Shown in pieces: positions 18,685 to 26,880 of a stretch of 64,000 bases of DNA. The notes beneath the pieces are model-generated. The model was not told where the DNA came from. It saw only the letters and a list, made by a program, of their open reading frames with translations, and did not search any database. This DNA comes from Oscillospiraceae bacterium. GTDB taxonomy: Bacteria; Bacillota; Clostridia; Oscillospirales; Oscillospiraceae. How positions within the stretch are numbered: the stretch's first letter is position 1; the number at the start of each line of letters is the position of its first letter. The stretch is taken from contig JAAWHG010000004.1 of assembly GCA_022795735.1 (NCBI GenBank), positions 1 to 64,000 on the forward strand, read 5' to 3'. Both the position numbers and the translations under genes were made by a program.

Positions 18685-19458
18685 TTGCTTTTTTGTGTGC
18701 AAGCCCTGCTTTGGCTGTTCTGGTTTTTTCTGGGTGCGTGCTTGTTCAGCTTTGCCGGTGTGGTAGCCTGCCGCCTTCCGCGAGGGGAGGGGACGCTGTG
18801 GGGAAGAAGCCATTGTCTTTCCTGCGGTAAAATTCTGGGACCGGCTGAGTTGATCCCTTGTCTCAGCTATTTGCTCCAACGAGGCCGGTGCCGGGGATGC
18901 GGCGGCAAAATCCCAGCCCGGGATTTTGGGATTGAGCTCCTGGGCGGACTGTGCGCCTGCGCCGCGATGCTGCGCTGGGGCGGGGAGCGGGACCGGGTGT
19001 GGGTAACGCTGCTGGCGTTGCTGCTGCTGGTCACTGTGGCGCTGACCGATTACGACACCAAGGAGATTTATGACCGTTTCCACGTTCTGCTGCTGCTCTG
19101 CGGGGTGGCGGCGATTTGGGCGTTCCCCGAGACGGAACTGTCCGCGCGGCTGATTGGCTGTGTGGTGCTGAGTGTACCGATGCTGATTGTGGCGTTATTT
19201 CTCCCCTACAGTTTTGGAGGCGGGGATATCAAGCTGGCGTTTGCGCTTGGGTTTTTGCTTGGCTGGCGGGGCATTGTGTGCGTTATGTTTTTATCATTTT
19301 TTGCTGCCGGTTCCCTGTGCATCTGGCGGCTGGCCCGGAAACAGGCGGGATGGAAGGACCAGATTGCGTTCGGGCCGTTTCTTTGTGCCGGAGCCGCAGT
19401 GGCGCTGTTCTATGGGAATGAAGTGGTGGACTGGTGGCTGGGCCTGGCGAAATATTAG
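18685..19458 (+). CDS. Prepilin peptidase (A24 family)
   Basis: 257-residue polytopic membrane aspartyl protease that cleaves and N-methylates prepilins. The N-terminal cytoplasmic zinc loop has two pairs, CLSCGK and CRGCGG. The catalytic aspartates lie in LTDYDTKEIYD and GGGDIKLAFALG (near 175); about eight hydrophobic segments. Starts with TTG 18685 behind AAGGAG. It lies 63 bases after the pilin stop and just before PilC. All active-site residues are present, so it should be functional. Confidence 0.93.
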   Translation: MLFCVQALLWLFWFFLGACLFSFAGVVACRLPRGEGTLWGRSHCLSCGKILGPAELIPCLSYLLQRGRCRGCGGKIPARDFGIELLGGLCACAAMLRWGGERDRVWVTLLALLLLVTVALTDYDTKEIYDRFHVLLLLCGVAAIWAFPETELSARLIGCVVLSVPMLIVALFLPYSFGGGDIKLAFALGFLLGWRGIVCVMFLSFFAAGSLCIWRLARKQAGWKDQIAFGPFLCAGAAVALFYGNEVVDWWLGLAKY

Positions 19459-19490
19459 CACATTTGCAAAAAGAAAGGCGGTCCGACACG

Positions 19491-20744
19491 GTGAGCATTT
19501 TCGGTCTAAATGAATACAAGCGCGGCAGAGATGATTCCGGTTCGCATGTGCGTTACCAATACACCGCAAAGAATTTGGAAGGCAAGATTTTCCGGGGGAC
19601 GGCGATGGCATCCAATTACGACGCGCTCTATCGGCAGCTTCGCGGACAGGGACTCTATCTTCAAAACGCAACTCTGGTTGAGGAGAAGCGAGGCAAGAAA
19701 TTTACGGACAAAGAGCTGTCAGTCTTTTGCCAGGAGCTGTCCAACCTGCTGGGAGCCGGCGTTAACCTGGTTCGCGCCCTGACCATCCTGACGCAGGAGG
19801 ATTTGCCGCAAAGGCAAATTATGGTCTACGAAAATATTTTAAACGAGGTGCGCGCCGGGACCAGCCTTTCTGCGGCCATGGAACGGCAGGAAGTTTTCCC
19901 GGACCTGATGCTGGGCATGATCCGCTCTGCGGAAGGCAATGGCAATCTGGACGGTGTCGCGGCCCAGCTTGCCAGTCACTACACCCGGGAGCACAGGATC
20001 AAACAGCAAATTCGCTCCGCCATGACCTACCCCTGCATTTTGGCTGTGCTGGCATTGCTGGCGCTGACCGCCATCTTCACCTTTATCCTGCCCGAGTTTG
20101 AGGATTTATTCGACGGGATGGAGACGCTGCCGGCCTTTACCGTGGTTTTGATGGCAGTCTCCGATTTTCTGGTAAGCCGATGGTATGTGGCGTTGGGCGG
20201 CATCGTGCTGGTGGCGGTGCTGGTCCGTATTCTTTTGTGCGTACCCGCATTGTGCCTCCGGGTGGATAAATGGAAAATTAAAACCCGTTTTTTGGGAATT
20301 GGAAAGCTCACCTCGGCAATGTGCACCGCCCGCTTTGCCAGAACCATTTGCAGTCTCTATTCCTGCGGCATGCCGCTGGTCGCCGCACTTCAGACGGCTC
20401 GCGGGACGGTCGGTAACCGCTACCTGGCCAACCAGTTCGACGGCGTTGCCGCCAAGGTTTGCGGCGGCGAAACCCTGTCCGGTTCCCTGATGGGAGTGGA
20501 TGGGTTGCAGCGGAAGTTGTGCGGCGCTGTCCAGGTGGGGGAGGAGACGGGCCGGTTGGACAACATGCTGAGCTTCATTGCCGATGTCATAGAATACGAC
20601 AGCGGGGAGGCCAGCAAGCGTTTACTCACCTTTTTGGAGCCCATGATGATTCTTGTCATGTCCCTGGTAGTCGGCGTCATTATGATCGGCGTGATGTATC
20701 CCATTATCAGCTCATATGGCGCAATCGGAGGCATCGGCTATTGA
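19491..20744 (+). CDS. Type II secretion / pilus assembly inner-membrane protein (PilC/GspF)
   Basis: 417-residue platform protein of type IV pilus or type II secretion machines. Two repeated cytoplasmic helical domains are visible (ELSVFCQELSNLLGAGVNLV about 80-100, then MCTARFARTICSLYSCGMPL about 275-295). Three transmembrane segments: IKQQIRSAMTYPCILAVLAL, the pair near 215-245 and the C-terminal MMILVMSLVVGVIMIGVMYP. I use GTG 19491 (MSIFGLNEYKRG); upstream frame to 19434 overlaps the peptidase. No assembly ATPase (PilB/PilT) is in the window, so the locus is incomplete here. A hairpin terminator follows. Confidence 0.92.
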   Translation: MSIFGLNEYKRGRDDSGSHVRYQYTAKNLEGKIFRGTAMASNYDALYRQLRGQGLYLQNATLVEEKRGKKFTDKELSVFCQELSNLLGAGVNLVRALTILTQEDLPQRQIMVYENILNEVRAGTSLSAAMERQEVFPDLMLGMIRSAEGNGNLDGVAAQLASHYTREHRIKQQIRSAMTYPCILAVLALLALTAIFTFILPEFEDLFDGMETLPAFTVVLMAVSDFLVSRWYVALGGIVLVAVLVRILLCVPALCLRVDKWKIKTRFLGIGKLTSAMCTARFARTICSLYSCGMPLVAALQTARGTVGNRYLANQFDGVAAKVCGGETLSGSLMGVDGLQRKLCGAVQVGEETGRLDNMLSFIADVIEYDSGEASKRLLTFLEPMMILVMSLVVGVIMIGVMYPIISSYGAIGGIGY

Positions 20745-20749
20745 GAAAA

Positions 20750-20794
20750 CCACCGGTTCAATCGCTGCGTGCGGATTGAACCGGTGGCTCTTTT
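20750..20794 (+). terminator. Terminator of the pilin operon
   Basis: 14-bp perfect stem (20750-20763 / 20774-20787) followed by CTCTTTT. Confidence 0.7.
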
Positions 20795-20836
20795 GGATCC
20801 GAGATAACGCCCGGAGGTATCGTTTGTGCCGCGAAA

Positions 20837-21478
20837 TTATGTTTTGCTGGGTTCTTCGGCGCCCTTGTCCTGCTCGGGGGTTTCCTCTGTCTCCTGACCG
20901 CTCTTTTCCCACTCGTCAAAGAGCTTCATGGTGGCGTCATAGGTCTTCTGGCTGATTTCCGGGAGTGCGCCGCCCCAGGCGTCGGCAGCGGCGTTGTAGC
21001 CTTTGATAAAGGCGTCGCGCATGAGAGAAACCTTGGACGGGTCGCTGTTGGTGAGAGCCTTGGCAAAGTCCACCAGGCGCTGCGAGGTCTTTTTGACACC
21101 CCACTCGCCGTCCTCGGAGATGGCCTCTATGGCGGCAGCCTTGGTGTCGGCGTCCACCATGATGTCCCCTTTTGCGATGGTCCGCCAGAAGCCCTGGCCG
21201 AGTTGGATCTGCTTGCCCTGCTTTTTGAGTATGTCGTTGACCATGTCAAAAAGCTTTTGCTGCGAGCTGTTGAGCTGGGCCTTCATCTGGTCTACCTTGG
21301 ACAGCTCCTTCGGCGCGTTGCCGGACGGGACATAGGCGTCCTCCTTGGGGAGAAAGTCGTTGACGGAGGTCTGGCCGGAGGAGGCGTCCTCCTTCTTTTG
21401 ACCCGTCACTACGGTTGCCTGATAGCTCAGTTTTACACTGGTCGCGGCGTACTCGTAAGAGTTGACATTGACTTGCAT
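20837..21478 (-). CDS. Conserved hypothetical protein
   Basis: 213 residues, hydrophilic, no signal peptide or membrane segment; I do not recognise it. The N-terminal 40 residues are Ser/Thr/Gln rich (NVNSYEYAATSVKLSYQ), the middle is helical with TIAKGDIMVDADTKAAAIEA and EWGVKKTSQRLVDFAKALT, and the C terminus is acidic (ETEETPEQDKGAEEPS). Good ribosome binding site GGAGGTG before ATG 21478. Spacing to the next leftward gene suggests a separate unit. A structural or flagellar-type accessory role is possible but unsupported. Confidence 0.7.
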   Translation of the reverse strand: MQVNVNSYEYAATSVKLSYQATVVTGQKKEDASSGQTSVNDFLPKEDAYVPSGNAPKELSKVDQMKAQLNSSQQKLFDMVNDILKKQGKQIQLGQGFWRTIAKGDIMVDADTKAAAIEAISEDGEWGVKKTSQRLVDFAKALTNSDPSKVSLMRDAFIKGYNAAADAWGGALPEISQKTYDATMKLFDEWEKSGQETEETPEQDKGAEEPSKT

Positions 21479-21535
21479 GATTTCACCTCCTAATTTTCCT
21501 GCTGATTAAGGTATCGGACATAATTTTGAAAAAGT

Positions 21536-22600
21536 TTAGAAGACGGTTTTCAGATACCACGCAATCAGGTAATCGGCCACCGCGCCGTAGGACTTGACCC
21601 CTTCTTCCTCCTGAAACGCTTTGAGATAGGCGTCGTTGACCGCCTGGGCGGCGTCCTGCACCGCTCCCTCGTAGGGCTCATAGTGAACCGAAGCGGCATG
21701 GCAGTCGGCGCGCAGTTGTGGCGACGCCATGTCCCAAACCAGGGCGGCCTTGGACGGGGCGGCGTCATAGAGGGCGTTATAGCAGTAGAGGAAGGCCGAA
21801 TAGGCACCGGAGTAACGGAACTCGGGCGAGGGGTTGGACATACAGGCGAGATAGGCGCAGAAATTGGCGTCATCCTCGGCGGGGAAGGCCAGACGGTGGG
21901 CAAGTTCGTGGCACATGGTGAAGGGGAGAGACGCTTCAAAGGTGTCGGGATTGACCCCGCTCTCCCCGGTGAGGGGCATAAAAATCCCGGTGACGCCGAA
22001 ATAGGAATAGAGCTTCCAGGCGGCCAGCCGTTTGACCGCTGCGCCGGGTCCGGCGAAACAGGGATACTGTCCGGCCAGCTTTTCGTAGCCCTGTCCCGCC
22101 TGGGCGGCGAGGACGCGAAAGGTCGAGAACGTCACGACGCCGTCTCCATCTCTGCCGACCTGGGGGGCGTAATCGTTGGCTTGTTCCGTGTAGTAGAGCG
22201 CGGCGGAGAGAAGCTCATCCTCGGTGTATTTGCGGACGTTCAGCCCCATCTGATCCCCGACGTCCGGCCCAAAATGTCCCAGGCCCCAGACGGAGACAAA
22301 GAGAAGCAGGGCGGCGCTGAAGGCGAGGAGGACGCCGGAGAGCCAGCGCAGGAGGCTGTGATGCCGGGCAAAGCCCCGTACCAGGGTATAGACGGCCCAC
22401 AGAATGGCCAGCAGGGCCAGAATCTCCCAGAGGGCGAAGGGAAACGGCGAGGTGGCGGCGGTCAGGACCGCGATCATGCGCCGGGAGAGATCGGGGTAAA
22501 AGGAAAAAACCAGCGCGGGGGCGCGGGTCGCCGTCAGGATGAGGACGCCGGTCAGGGCGAGAAGAATAGCGGAGAGAATGACACGTGAGAGGGTTTTCAT
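21536..22600 (-). CDS. DUF3810 membrane metalloprotease-like protein
   Basis: 354 residues. Three N-terminal hydrophobic helices: about 5-25 (VILSAILLALTGVLILTA), 55-75 (FALWEILALLAILWAVYTL) and 85-108. A large outside domain follows with TFEASLPFTMCHELAHRLAF, i.e. the zinc-binding HExxH (CHELAH), and ANFCAYLACMSNPSPEF about 20 residues later, where a third ligand may lie. This is the DUF3810 layout, predicted membrane-anchored gluzincin-like peptidases of unknown substrate. Start ATG 22600 is preceded by GGAGCGG. Confidence 0.87.
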   Translation of the reverse strand: MKTLSRVILSAILLALTGVLILTATRAPALVFSFYPDLSRRMIAVLTAATSPFPFALWEILALLAILWAVYTLVRGFARHHSLLRWLSGVLLAFSAALLLFVSVWGLGHFGPDVGDQMGLNVRKYTEDELLSAALYYTEQANDYAPQVGRDGDGVVTFSTFRVLAAQAGQGYEKLAGQYPCFAGPGAAVKRLAAWKLYSYFGVTGIFMPLTGESGVNPDTFEASLPFTMCHELAHRLAFPAEDDANFCAYLACMSNPSPEFRYSGAYSAFLYCYNALYDAAPSKAALVWDMASPQLRADCHAASVHYEPYEGAVQDAAQAVNDAYLKAFQEEEGVKSYGAVADYLIAWYLKTVF

Positions 22601-22672
22601 GGGCCGCTCCTTTTGGATTCAGTTTTTGGTATCATAACACAGAATTATGAACAAATATACACGCTGAAGCCC

Positions 22673-22701
22673 TTGTGCTTTGCTGAAAATTCGATTATAA
22701 T
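22673..22701 (+). promoter_or_regulatory. Promoter of the His-rich protein gene
   Basis: -35 TTGTGC (22673-22678), 17-base spacer, -10 TATAAT (22696-22701). Transcription would begin about 35 bases before the start codon. No metal-regulator operator is obvious. Confidence 0.6.
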
Positions 22702-22740
22702 ACAGGCAGTCCAAATCCGAACAGAACAGGAGCGATTATC

Positions 22741-23049
22741 ATGGAACACGAACATGAACACACCCATACCCACAGCCACGGCGGCGTGGAACACAATCAC
22801 ACCCATTCCCATGCCCACAGCCATGACCATGGCGAGGCGCACGACCACGCCCACGGCGCCGCTGCCGGCGCGGAGGATATCGCCGTCCTGCGCTATATGC
22901 TCGACCATAACGTCCACCACTGCGCGGAGCTCAAGGAACTGGCGGAGAAGCTCTCCGGCGAGGCGCAGCACCAGCTGCTGCACGCTATCGAGGACTTTGA
23001 GGCTTCCAACGGCCATCTGGCCCAGGTGGTTGAATTGTTGAGCAAATAG
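22741..23049 (+). CDS. Histidine-rich small metal-binding protein
   Basis: 102 residues in two parts. The first ~43 residues are a histidine-rich tract (pattern HEHEHTHTHSHGG, then HNHTHSHAHSHDHGEAHDHAHG) with about 20 histidines, as in nickel- or zinc-storing tails. The second part (ILRYMLDHNVHHCAEL, LHAIEDFEASNGHLAQVVELL) is a compact amphipathic helical domain. AGGAG lies 7 bases before ATG 22741. A role in Ni2+/Zn2+ buffering or delivery is inferred from composition alone. It ends 2 bases before the stop of the convergent Crp-type gene. Confidence 0.82.
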   Translation: MEHEHEHTHTHSHGGVEHNHTHSHAHSHDHGEAHDHAHGAAAGAEDIAVLRYMLDHNVHHCAELKELAEKLSGEAQHQLLHAIEDFEASNGHLAQVVELLSK

Positions 23050-23051
23050 GT

Positions 23052-23726
23052 TCATAACTCGGGGACTGCTGCCAGCTCGAAGTGATTCCGGCTGGTTTTG
23101 AGCAGTCCCTCTTTTTGTAGGCGGGACAACGCGGCCGACATCGCGGCGCGGTCAACACAAAGATAGTCGGCCAGCTGCTGGCGGTCGTAGGGGATGGAGA
23201 AGGACAATTTCCCCTGGCGGACGGACTCCGAGGAGAGGTAGGACAACAACTTCTCCCTCGTAGTCCGTTTGCTCATGTGGGTGATTTTGTCGTTGAATAA
23301 AAGCACCTTTTTTGCCAGCACGGAAATCAAATTGCGAATCAGGTGGTTGTGATGCGCACAGGCCGTGGGACAGACCGTCAACAGTCGGGCGACATCCAGC
23401 AGCAGATAATCGCAGTGTCCGTCGGCGACTACACTGACCCCCAGCACCGACCCCGGCGTGGCGGCATACGGCTCAGCGAAAGATTCGCCTGGCTGAAGCT
23501 TTGTCATAATATTGCGGCGGCCCCACAGGTCTTCCTGTATGACCAGCACCGAGCCGGCCAGCACCAGTCCCGTACAGGACGTGCTCTCCCCGGCCCGAAG
23601 GAGGTATTCTCCGTTTTCCTTGGATACCAGCGCTGCGTTGACGCATTTCAGGATGGATAGAATCTCCTCGCCGGTCATCCCGGTGAAAAAGGGGCTGTTT
23701 TTTAAAATAAACAAGTACAACTCCAT
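23052..23726 (-). CDS. Crp/Fnr-family regulator (HcpR-like)
   Basis: 224 residues. The cyclic-nucleotide-type sensory domain spans about 15-120 (SKENGEYLLRAGESTSCTGLVLAG, and LQPGESFAEPYA). A dimer helix follows (about 125-150), then a C-terminal winged helix with RTTREKLLSYLSSESVRQG and YDRQQLADYLCVDRAAMSAA as the recognition helix. It is divergent from hcp, the classic layout of HcpR-type NO/nitrite-responsive activators. Two cysteines, in DGHCDYLLLD and TVCPTACAHHN, may bind a metal or cluster; this is inference. Ribosome binding site AGGAGGCTC before ATG 23726. Confidence 0.9.
   Translation of the reverse strand: MELYLFILKNSPFFTGMTGEEILSILKCVNAALVSKENGEYLLRAGESTSCTGLVLAGSVLVIQEDLWGRRNIMTKLQPGESFAEPYAATPGSVLGVSVVADGHCDYLLLDVARLLTVCPTACAHHNHLIRNLISVLAKKVLLFNDKITHMSKRTTREKLLSYLSSESVRQGKLSFSIPYDRQQLADYLCVDRAAMSAALSRLQKEGLLKTSRNHFELAAVPEL
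23062..23116 (+). terminator. Terminator of the His-rich gene, inside the 3' end of the Crp-type gene
   Basis: Stem GGGACTGCT / AGCAGTCCC (23062-23070 / 23101-23109), inner helix CCAGC / GCTGG (23072-23076 / 23091-23095), then CTTTTT at 23111-23116. Reading rightward it follows the His-rich gene stop by 12 bases. The whole element lies inside the coding sequence of the convergent regulator. Confidence 0.6.
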
Positions 23727-23738
23727 TTTTGAGCCTCC

Positions 23739-23781
23739 TGTTTGAAAACAAACATACAGATTGTAATTCCAATACTATACT
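23739..23781 (+). promoter_or_regulatory. hcp promoter with Crp/Fnr-type operator
   Basis: Perfect inverted repeat TGTTTG-AAAA-CAAACA (23739-23754) and a -10 TATACT (23776-23781) with no good -35. With a start near 23788 the dyad centre lies at about -41.5, the class II activator position of Crp/Fnr proteins. The operator also lies upstream of the divergent regulator. Sequence is seen; the link to the regulator is inference. Confidence 0.65.
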
Positions 23782-23833
23782 ACACCATAGAGTACCGCTG
23801 CTGCAAGTCAAATATATAGAAGGAGTGAACAAA

Positions 23834-25402
23834 ATGGAAAGTCGTATGTTTTGTTTTCAATGTGAGCAGACCGCCAACTGTGCCGGCTGCACCGGCAACG
23901 CGGGGGTTTGCGGAAAGAAGGCGGAGACCGCCGTGTTGCAGGACCGTCTGACCGGCGCGCTGATTACCCTCTCCTGCGCAGCCAAGGGCAAGCCTGCCCT
24001 TGCGGAGAAGGACGTCCGCACCGTATTAGAAGCCTTGTTTGCCACCCTCACCAACGTGAGCTTCCACGACGGCAGCCTGACCCGTCAGATGGAAGCGGTC
24101 CATGACCTGCGGGCCAAACTCGGCTGCGGCTGCGCGGACTATGACATGAAACAGCTTTGGGTGGCAAACGAGGACATTCGATCCCTCAAATCCCTGATTC
24201 TGTTTGGCGTCCGGGGCATGGCGGCCTACGCTTACCACGCATTGGTTTTGGGCTATTCCGACCCCGATGTCAACGCCTTTGTACTCAAGGCACTATCCAA
24301 GATTGCCGAGGAGGATACCATGGACGCCCTGCTGCCGGTGGTGCTCAAGGTGGGCGAAGTCAATCTCAAGTGCATGGCGTTGCTGGAACGGGCTAACACG
24401 GCCACATATGGTACGCCCGCTCCGACGACGGTTTCCCTTATGGTGGAGAAGGGGCCGTTCATTGTCATTACCGGCCACGATCTCAGAGACCTTGCGCTGC
24501 TGCTCAAGCAGACCGAGGGCAAAGGGATTAACGTCTACACCCACGGCGAAATGCTGCCCGCCCACGCCTATCCCGAGCTCAACAAGTACCCCCATCTCAA
24601 AGGCCATTACGGCACCGCGTGGCAGAACCAGAAAAAGGAGTTCGACAATCTGCCCGCGCCCATTCTCTGGACCACCAACTGTCTGATGCCCCCCAAGGAC
24701 AGCTATCTGGACCGTGTGTTTACCTCCGAGGCCGTGGCGTGGCCGGGTGCGGTACATATCGGCGCGGACAAAGATTTTACCCCTGTGATTGAAAAGGCCT
24801 TGGCGCTGGGCGGCTTCCCCGAGGACAGGGCGTTTACCGGCATGAACGGCGGCTCGCAGATGACCACCGGCTTCGGCAGCGCCGCCATTCTCTCCCGCGC
24901 AGAGACGGTTGTGGAGGCGGTCAAGGCGGGCGCGATCCGGCATTTCTTCCTGGTGGCCGGCTGCGACGGCGCGAAGAAGGAGCGCGGCTATTACACCGAT
25001 TTCGTCAAGCGGACGCCCAAGGACAGCATCGTGCTGACCCTCGCTTGCGGCAAGTTTCGTTTCAACGATCTGGACCTCGGAGAAATTGACGGCCTGCCCC
25101 GCCTGATGGACGTGGGCCAGTGCAACGACGCTTACGGTGCGATCCAAGTTGTGGTCGCGTTGGCCGAAGCCTTTCAATGTGGGGTCAACGAGCTGCCATT
25201 GTCTTTTGTCCTCTCCTGGTACGAGCAAAAGGCGGTCTGCATCCTGCTGACCCTGCTGCATCTGGGCATCCAGAACATACGGCTCGGCCCCTCTCTGCCC
25301 GCCTTTATCTCGCCCAACGTCCTGAATTTCCTGGTGGACAAATTTGCAATCGCCTCGATCACGACGCCCGAGGCAGACATTCGAATGCTGCTGGGAGAGT
25401 AA
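23834..25402 (+). CDS. hcp: Hydroxylamine reductase / hybrid-cluster protein
   Basis: 522-residue Hcp (prismane protein) holding a hybrid [4Fe-2O-2S] cluster and a cubane cluster; it reduces NO and hydroxylamine and protects against nitrosative stress. The N terminus MFCFQCEQTANCAGC followed by VCGKK carries the cubane Cys. Hybrid-cluster ligands are in THGEMLPAHAYPELNKY, TNCLMPPKDSY, CDGAKKERGYY and LACGKFRFN. AAGGAGTG precedes ATG 23834; a frame open to 23729 is not needed. It is divergent from a Crp-type regulator, its probable activator. Confidence 0.96.
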   Translation: MESRMFCFQCEQTANCAGCTGNAGVCGKKAETAVLQDRLTGALITLSCAAKGKPALAEKDVRTVLEALFATLTNVSFHDGSLTRQMEAVHDLRAKLGCGCADYDMKQLWVANEDIRSLKSLILFGVRGMAAYAYHALVLGYSDPDVNAFVLKALSKIAEEDTMDALLPVVLKVGEVNLKCMALLERANTATYGTPAPTTVSLMVEKGPFIVITGHDLRDLALLLKQTEGKGINVYTHGEMLPAHAYPELNKYPHLKGHYGTAWQNQKKEFDNLPAPILWTTNCLMPPKDSYLDRVFTSEAVAWPGAVHIGADKDFTPVIEKALALGGFPEDRAFTGMNGGSQMTTGFGSAAILSRAETVVEAVKAGAIRHFFLVAGCDGAKKERGYYTDFVKRTPKDSIVLTLACGKFRFNDLDLGEIDGLPRLMDVGQCNDAYGAIQVVVALAEAFQCGVNELPLSFVLSWYEQKAVCILLTLLHLGIQNIRLGPSLPAFISPNVLNFLVDKFAIASITTPEADIRMLLGE

Positions 25403-25440
25403 ACTGAATCGATTTGTAGTAGCAACGTCTGTTTTTTCTG

Positions 25441-25480
25441 CAACCGCGACCCGTTTTGCCGGGCTCGCGGTTGTTTTTTT
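25441..25480 (+). terminator. hcp terminator
   Basis: Stem CAACCGCGA / TCGCGGTTG (25441-25449 / 25465-25473) with an inner CCCG/CGGG helix, followed by seven T. Confidence 0.85.
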
Positions 25481-25542
25481 GCCGCACGCTTTTCCTTGCA
25501 AAATGGGCGGAATTATCGTATGATAAGAAGGAGGTGAACAGA

Positions 25543-26112
25543 ATGCGGCGCTTGCTGTGCTTTGGCGATTCCAATACCTATGGTTACGATCCCCGCTCCT
25601 TTGCTGGCGGCCGTTACCCGTCACAGGTCCGGTGGACAGGCAGGATGGGGCCGGAATATGATGTGATAAATGCGGGCCAAAACGGTCGAATGATTCCGTG
25701 CCGCTCGGCGGAATACGCGGAGACTGCGGACCTGCTTCGCCGCATGGGGCCGGTAGATTTGTTCTCTGTTATGCTGGGCACAAACGATCTGCTGAACCTT
25801 GCCACAGCGGAAGAGGCGGCGGAACGGATGCGCCGGTTTTTGGAGGCTGTGCTGCCCTTGGTGGGGAACGCACGCGTTTTACTGATTGCGCCGCCGCCCC
25901 TGCGGCCCGGGGAATGGGTTACGGAACCGGAAATGATTGACCGGTCGGTCCGGTATGCGGCGCTCTGCGGCGCGCTGGCGCGGGAGCTTGGGATTGACTA
26001 TGCCGACGCGGGGGCGTGGAACGTTGGGCTGACCTTCGACGGCGTGCATTTTTCTGAGGAGGGACACCGGGCGTTTGCCGGCGGGTTGCGGCGTCATTGC
26101 GGTCCGCGCTGA
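25543..26112 (+). CDS. SGNH/GDSL hydrolase
   Basis: 189-residue esterase-like hydrolase. Block I is LLCFGDSNTYGYDP with the nucleophile Ser near residue 9; INAGQNGR (block II, Gly), MLGTNDLLN (block III, Asn) and DGVHFSEEGH (Asp/His of the catalytic pair) are all present. Such proteins act as lipases, arylesterases or acyl-removing enzymes; no signal peptide, so it is cytoplasmic. ATG 25543 has AAGGAGGTG upstream; the frame open from 25456 runs through the hcp terminator and is not used. Confidence 0.9.
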   Translation: MRRLLCFGDSNTYGYDPRSFAGGRYPSQVRWTGRMGPEYDVINAGQNGRMIPCRSAEYAETADLLRRMGPVDLFSVMLGTNDLLNLATAEEAAERMRRFLEAVLPLVGNARVLLIAPPPLRPGEWVTEPEMIDRSVRYAALCGALARELGIDYADAGAWNVGLTFDGVHFSEEGHRAFAGGLRRHCGPR

Positions 26113-26163
26113 AAATAGGCGGGTGAAAATAATTTTTTACTGTTCATTTTGTGGGATTTATGA

Positions 26164-26169
26164 TACAAT
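26164..26169 (+). promoter_or_regulatory. Candidate -10 for the ruvCAB operon
   Basis: TACAAT at 26164-26169 with a poor -35 (TGTTCA, 17-base spacer). It lies 21 bases before the small membrane protein start. Confidence 0.35.
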
Positions 26170-26190
26170 ATTATTGTGAGGTGGTATGAC

Positions 26191-26370
26191 ATGCGGCAGG
26201 AACGCTCGACCGAAGGCCTTGACGGGGTCCGGGAGGATTACGAACGGCAGACCCAAAGGGAGCCCTATATTCCACGCCCTAAGTGGCAGATTGTGATGGC
26301 CTGGGTGCTGTTCGGCATTGTCGTGCTGGGGGTCGTCAACATCTGCTGGCTTCAGATTACCGGCAGATGA
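26191..26370 (+). CDS. Small single-span membrane protein
   Basis: 59 residues. A charged N terminus (MRQERSTEGLDGVREDYER) precedes one hydrophobic helix (WQIVMAWVLFGIVVLGVVNI) ending in ITGR. Start ATG 26191 has GAGGTGG 7 bases upstream. Its stop TGA overlaps the ruvC ATG (ATGA), so translation is coupled. Function unknown; the tight link to ruvC suggests a conserved unit. Confidence 0.8.
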   Translation: MRQERSTEGLDGVREDYERQTQREPYIPRPKWQIVMAWVLFGIVVLGVVNICWLQITGR

Positions 26371-26876
26371 AAATCCTTGGCATCGACCCCGGCTTTGCCA
26401 CCATCGGCTTTGGGCTCGTCTCCTCGGATCGCGGCAGCCATCAACTGCTTCGGTACGGCACCATCACGACGCCGCCCGAGCTGGACTTTCCCTCGCGTCT
26501 TGTGATGATCTATGACGATACCACCGAGCTGCTCGCTGCGCTGAAGCCGGACGCGGCGGCGGTGGAGGAGCTGTTCTGGGGCCACAACGTGACCACAGGC
26601 ATCCACGTCTCCCACGGGCGGGGGGTGATCTTGCTGGCCCTCGCCAAGGCGAACGTCCCGATCTATGAATATACCCCCATGCAGGTCAAACAAGCCGTCG
26701 TGGGCTACGGCAGGGCGGAGAAACGCCAGGTCATGGACATGACGCGCCGTCTGCTGAAAATGCGGGAAATCCCCAGGCCGGACGACGCGGCGGACGCGCT
26801 GGCGTTGGCGCTTTGCCATGGGCGCACCCATACGTCGCTGCTCCGCCAGGCGGGCGTAGATTTGACCGGAAGGTAA
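26367..26876 (+). CDS. ruvC: Crossover junction endodeoxyribonuclease RuvC
   Basis: 169-residue Holliday-junction resolvase. Catalytic acidic residues: Asp in LGIDPGFATIGFG (near 7), Glu in AVEELFWGHN (near 67) and the Asp pair in RPDDAADALALALCHG (near 137-143); all present. It cuts junctions moved by RuvAB. First of the ruvCAB set, with ruvA starting 4 bases after its stop. Confidence 0.97.
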   Translation: MKILGIDPGFATIGFGLVSSDRGSHQLLRYGTITTPPELDFPSRLVMIYDDTTELLAALKPDAAAVEELFWGHNVTTGIHVSHGRGVILLALAKANVPIYEYTPMQVKQAVVGYGRAEKRQVMDMTRRLLKMREIPRPDDAADALALALCHGRTHTSLLRQAGVDLTGR

Positions 26877-26880
26877 CGCT

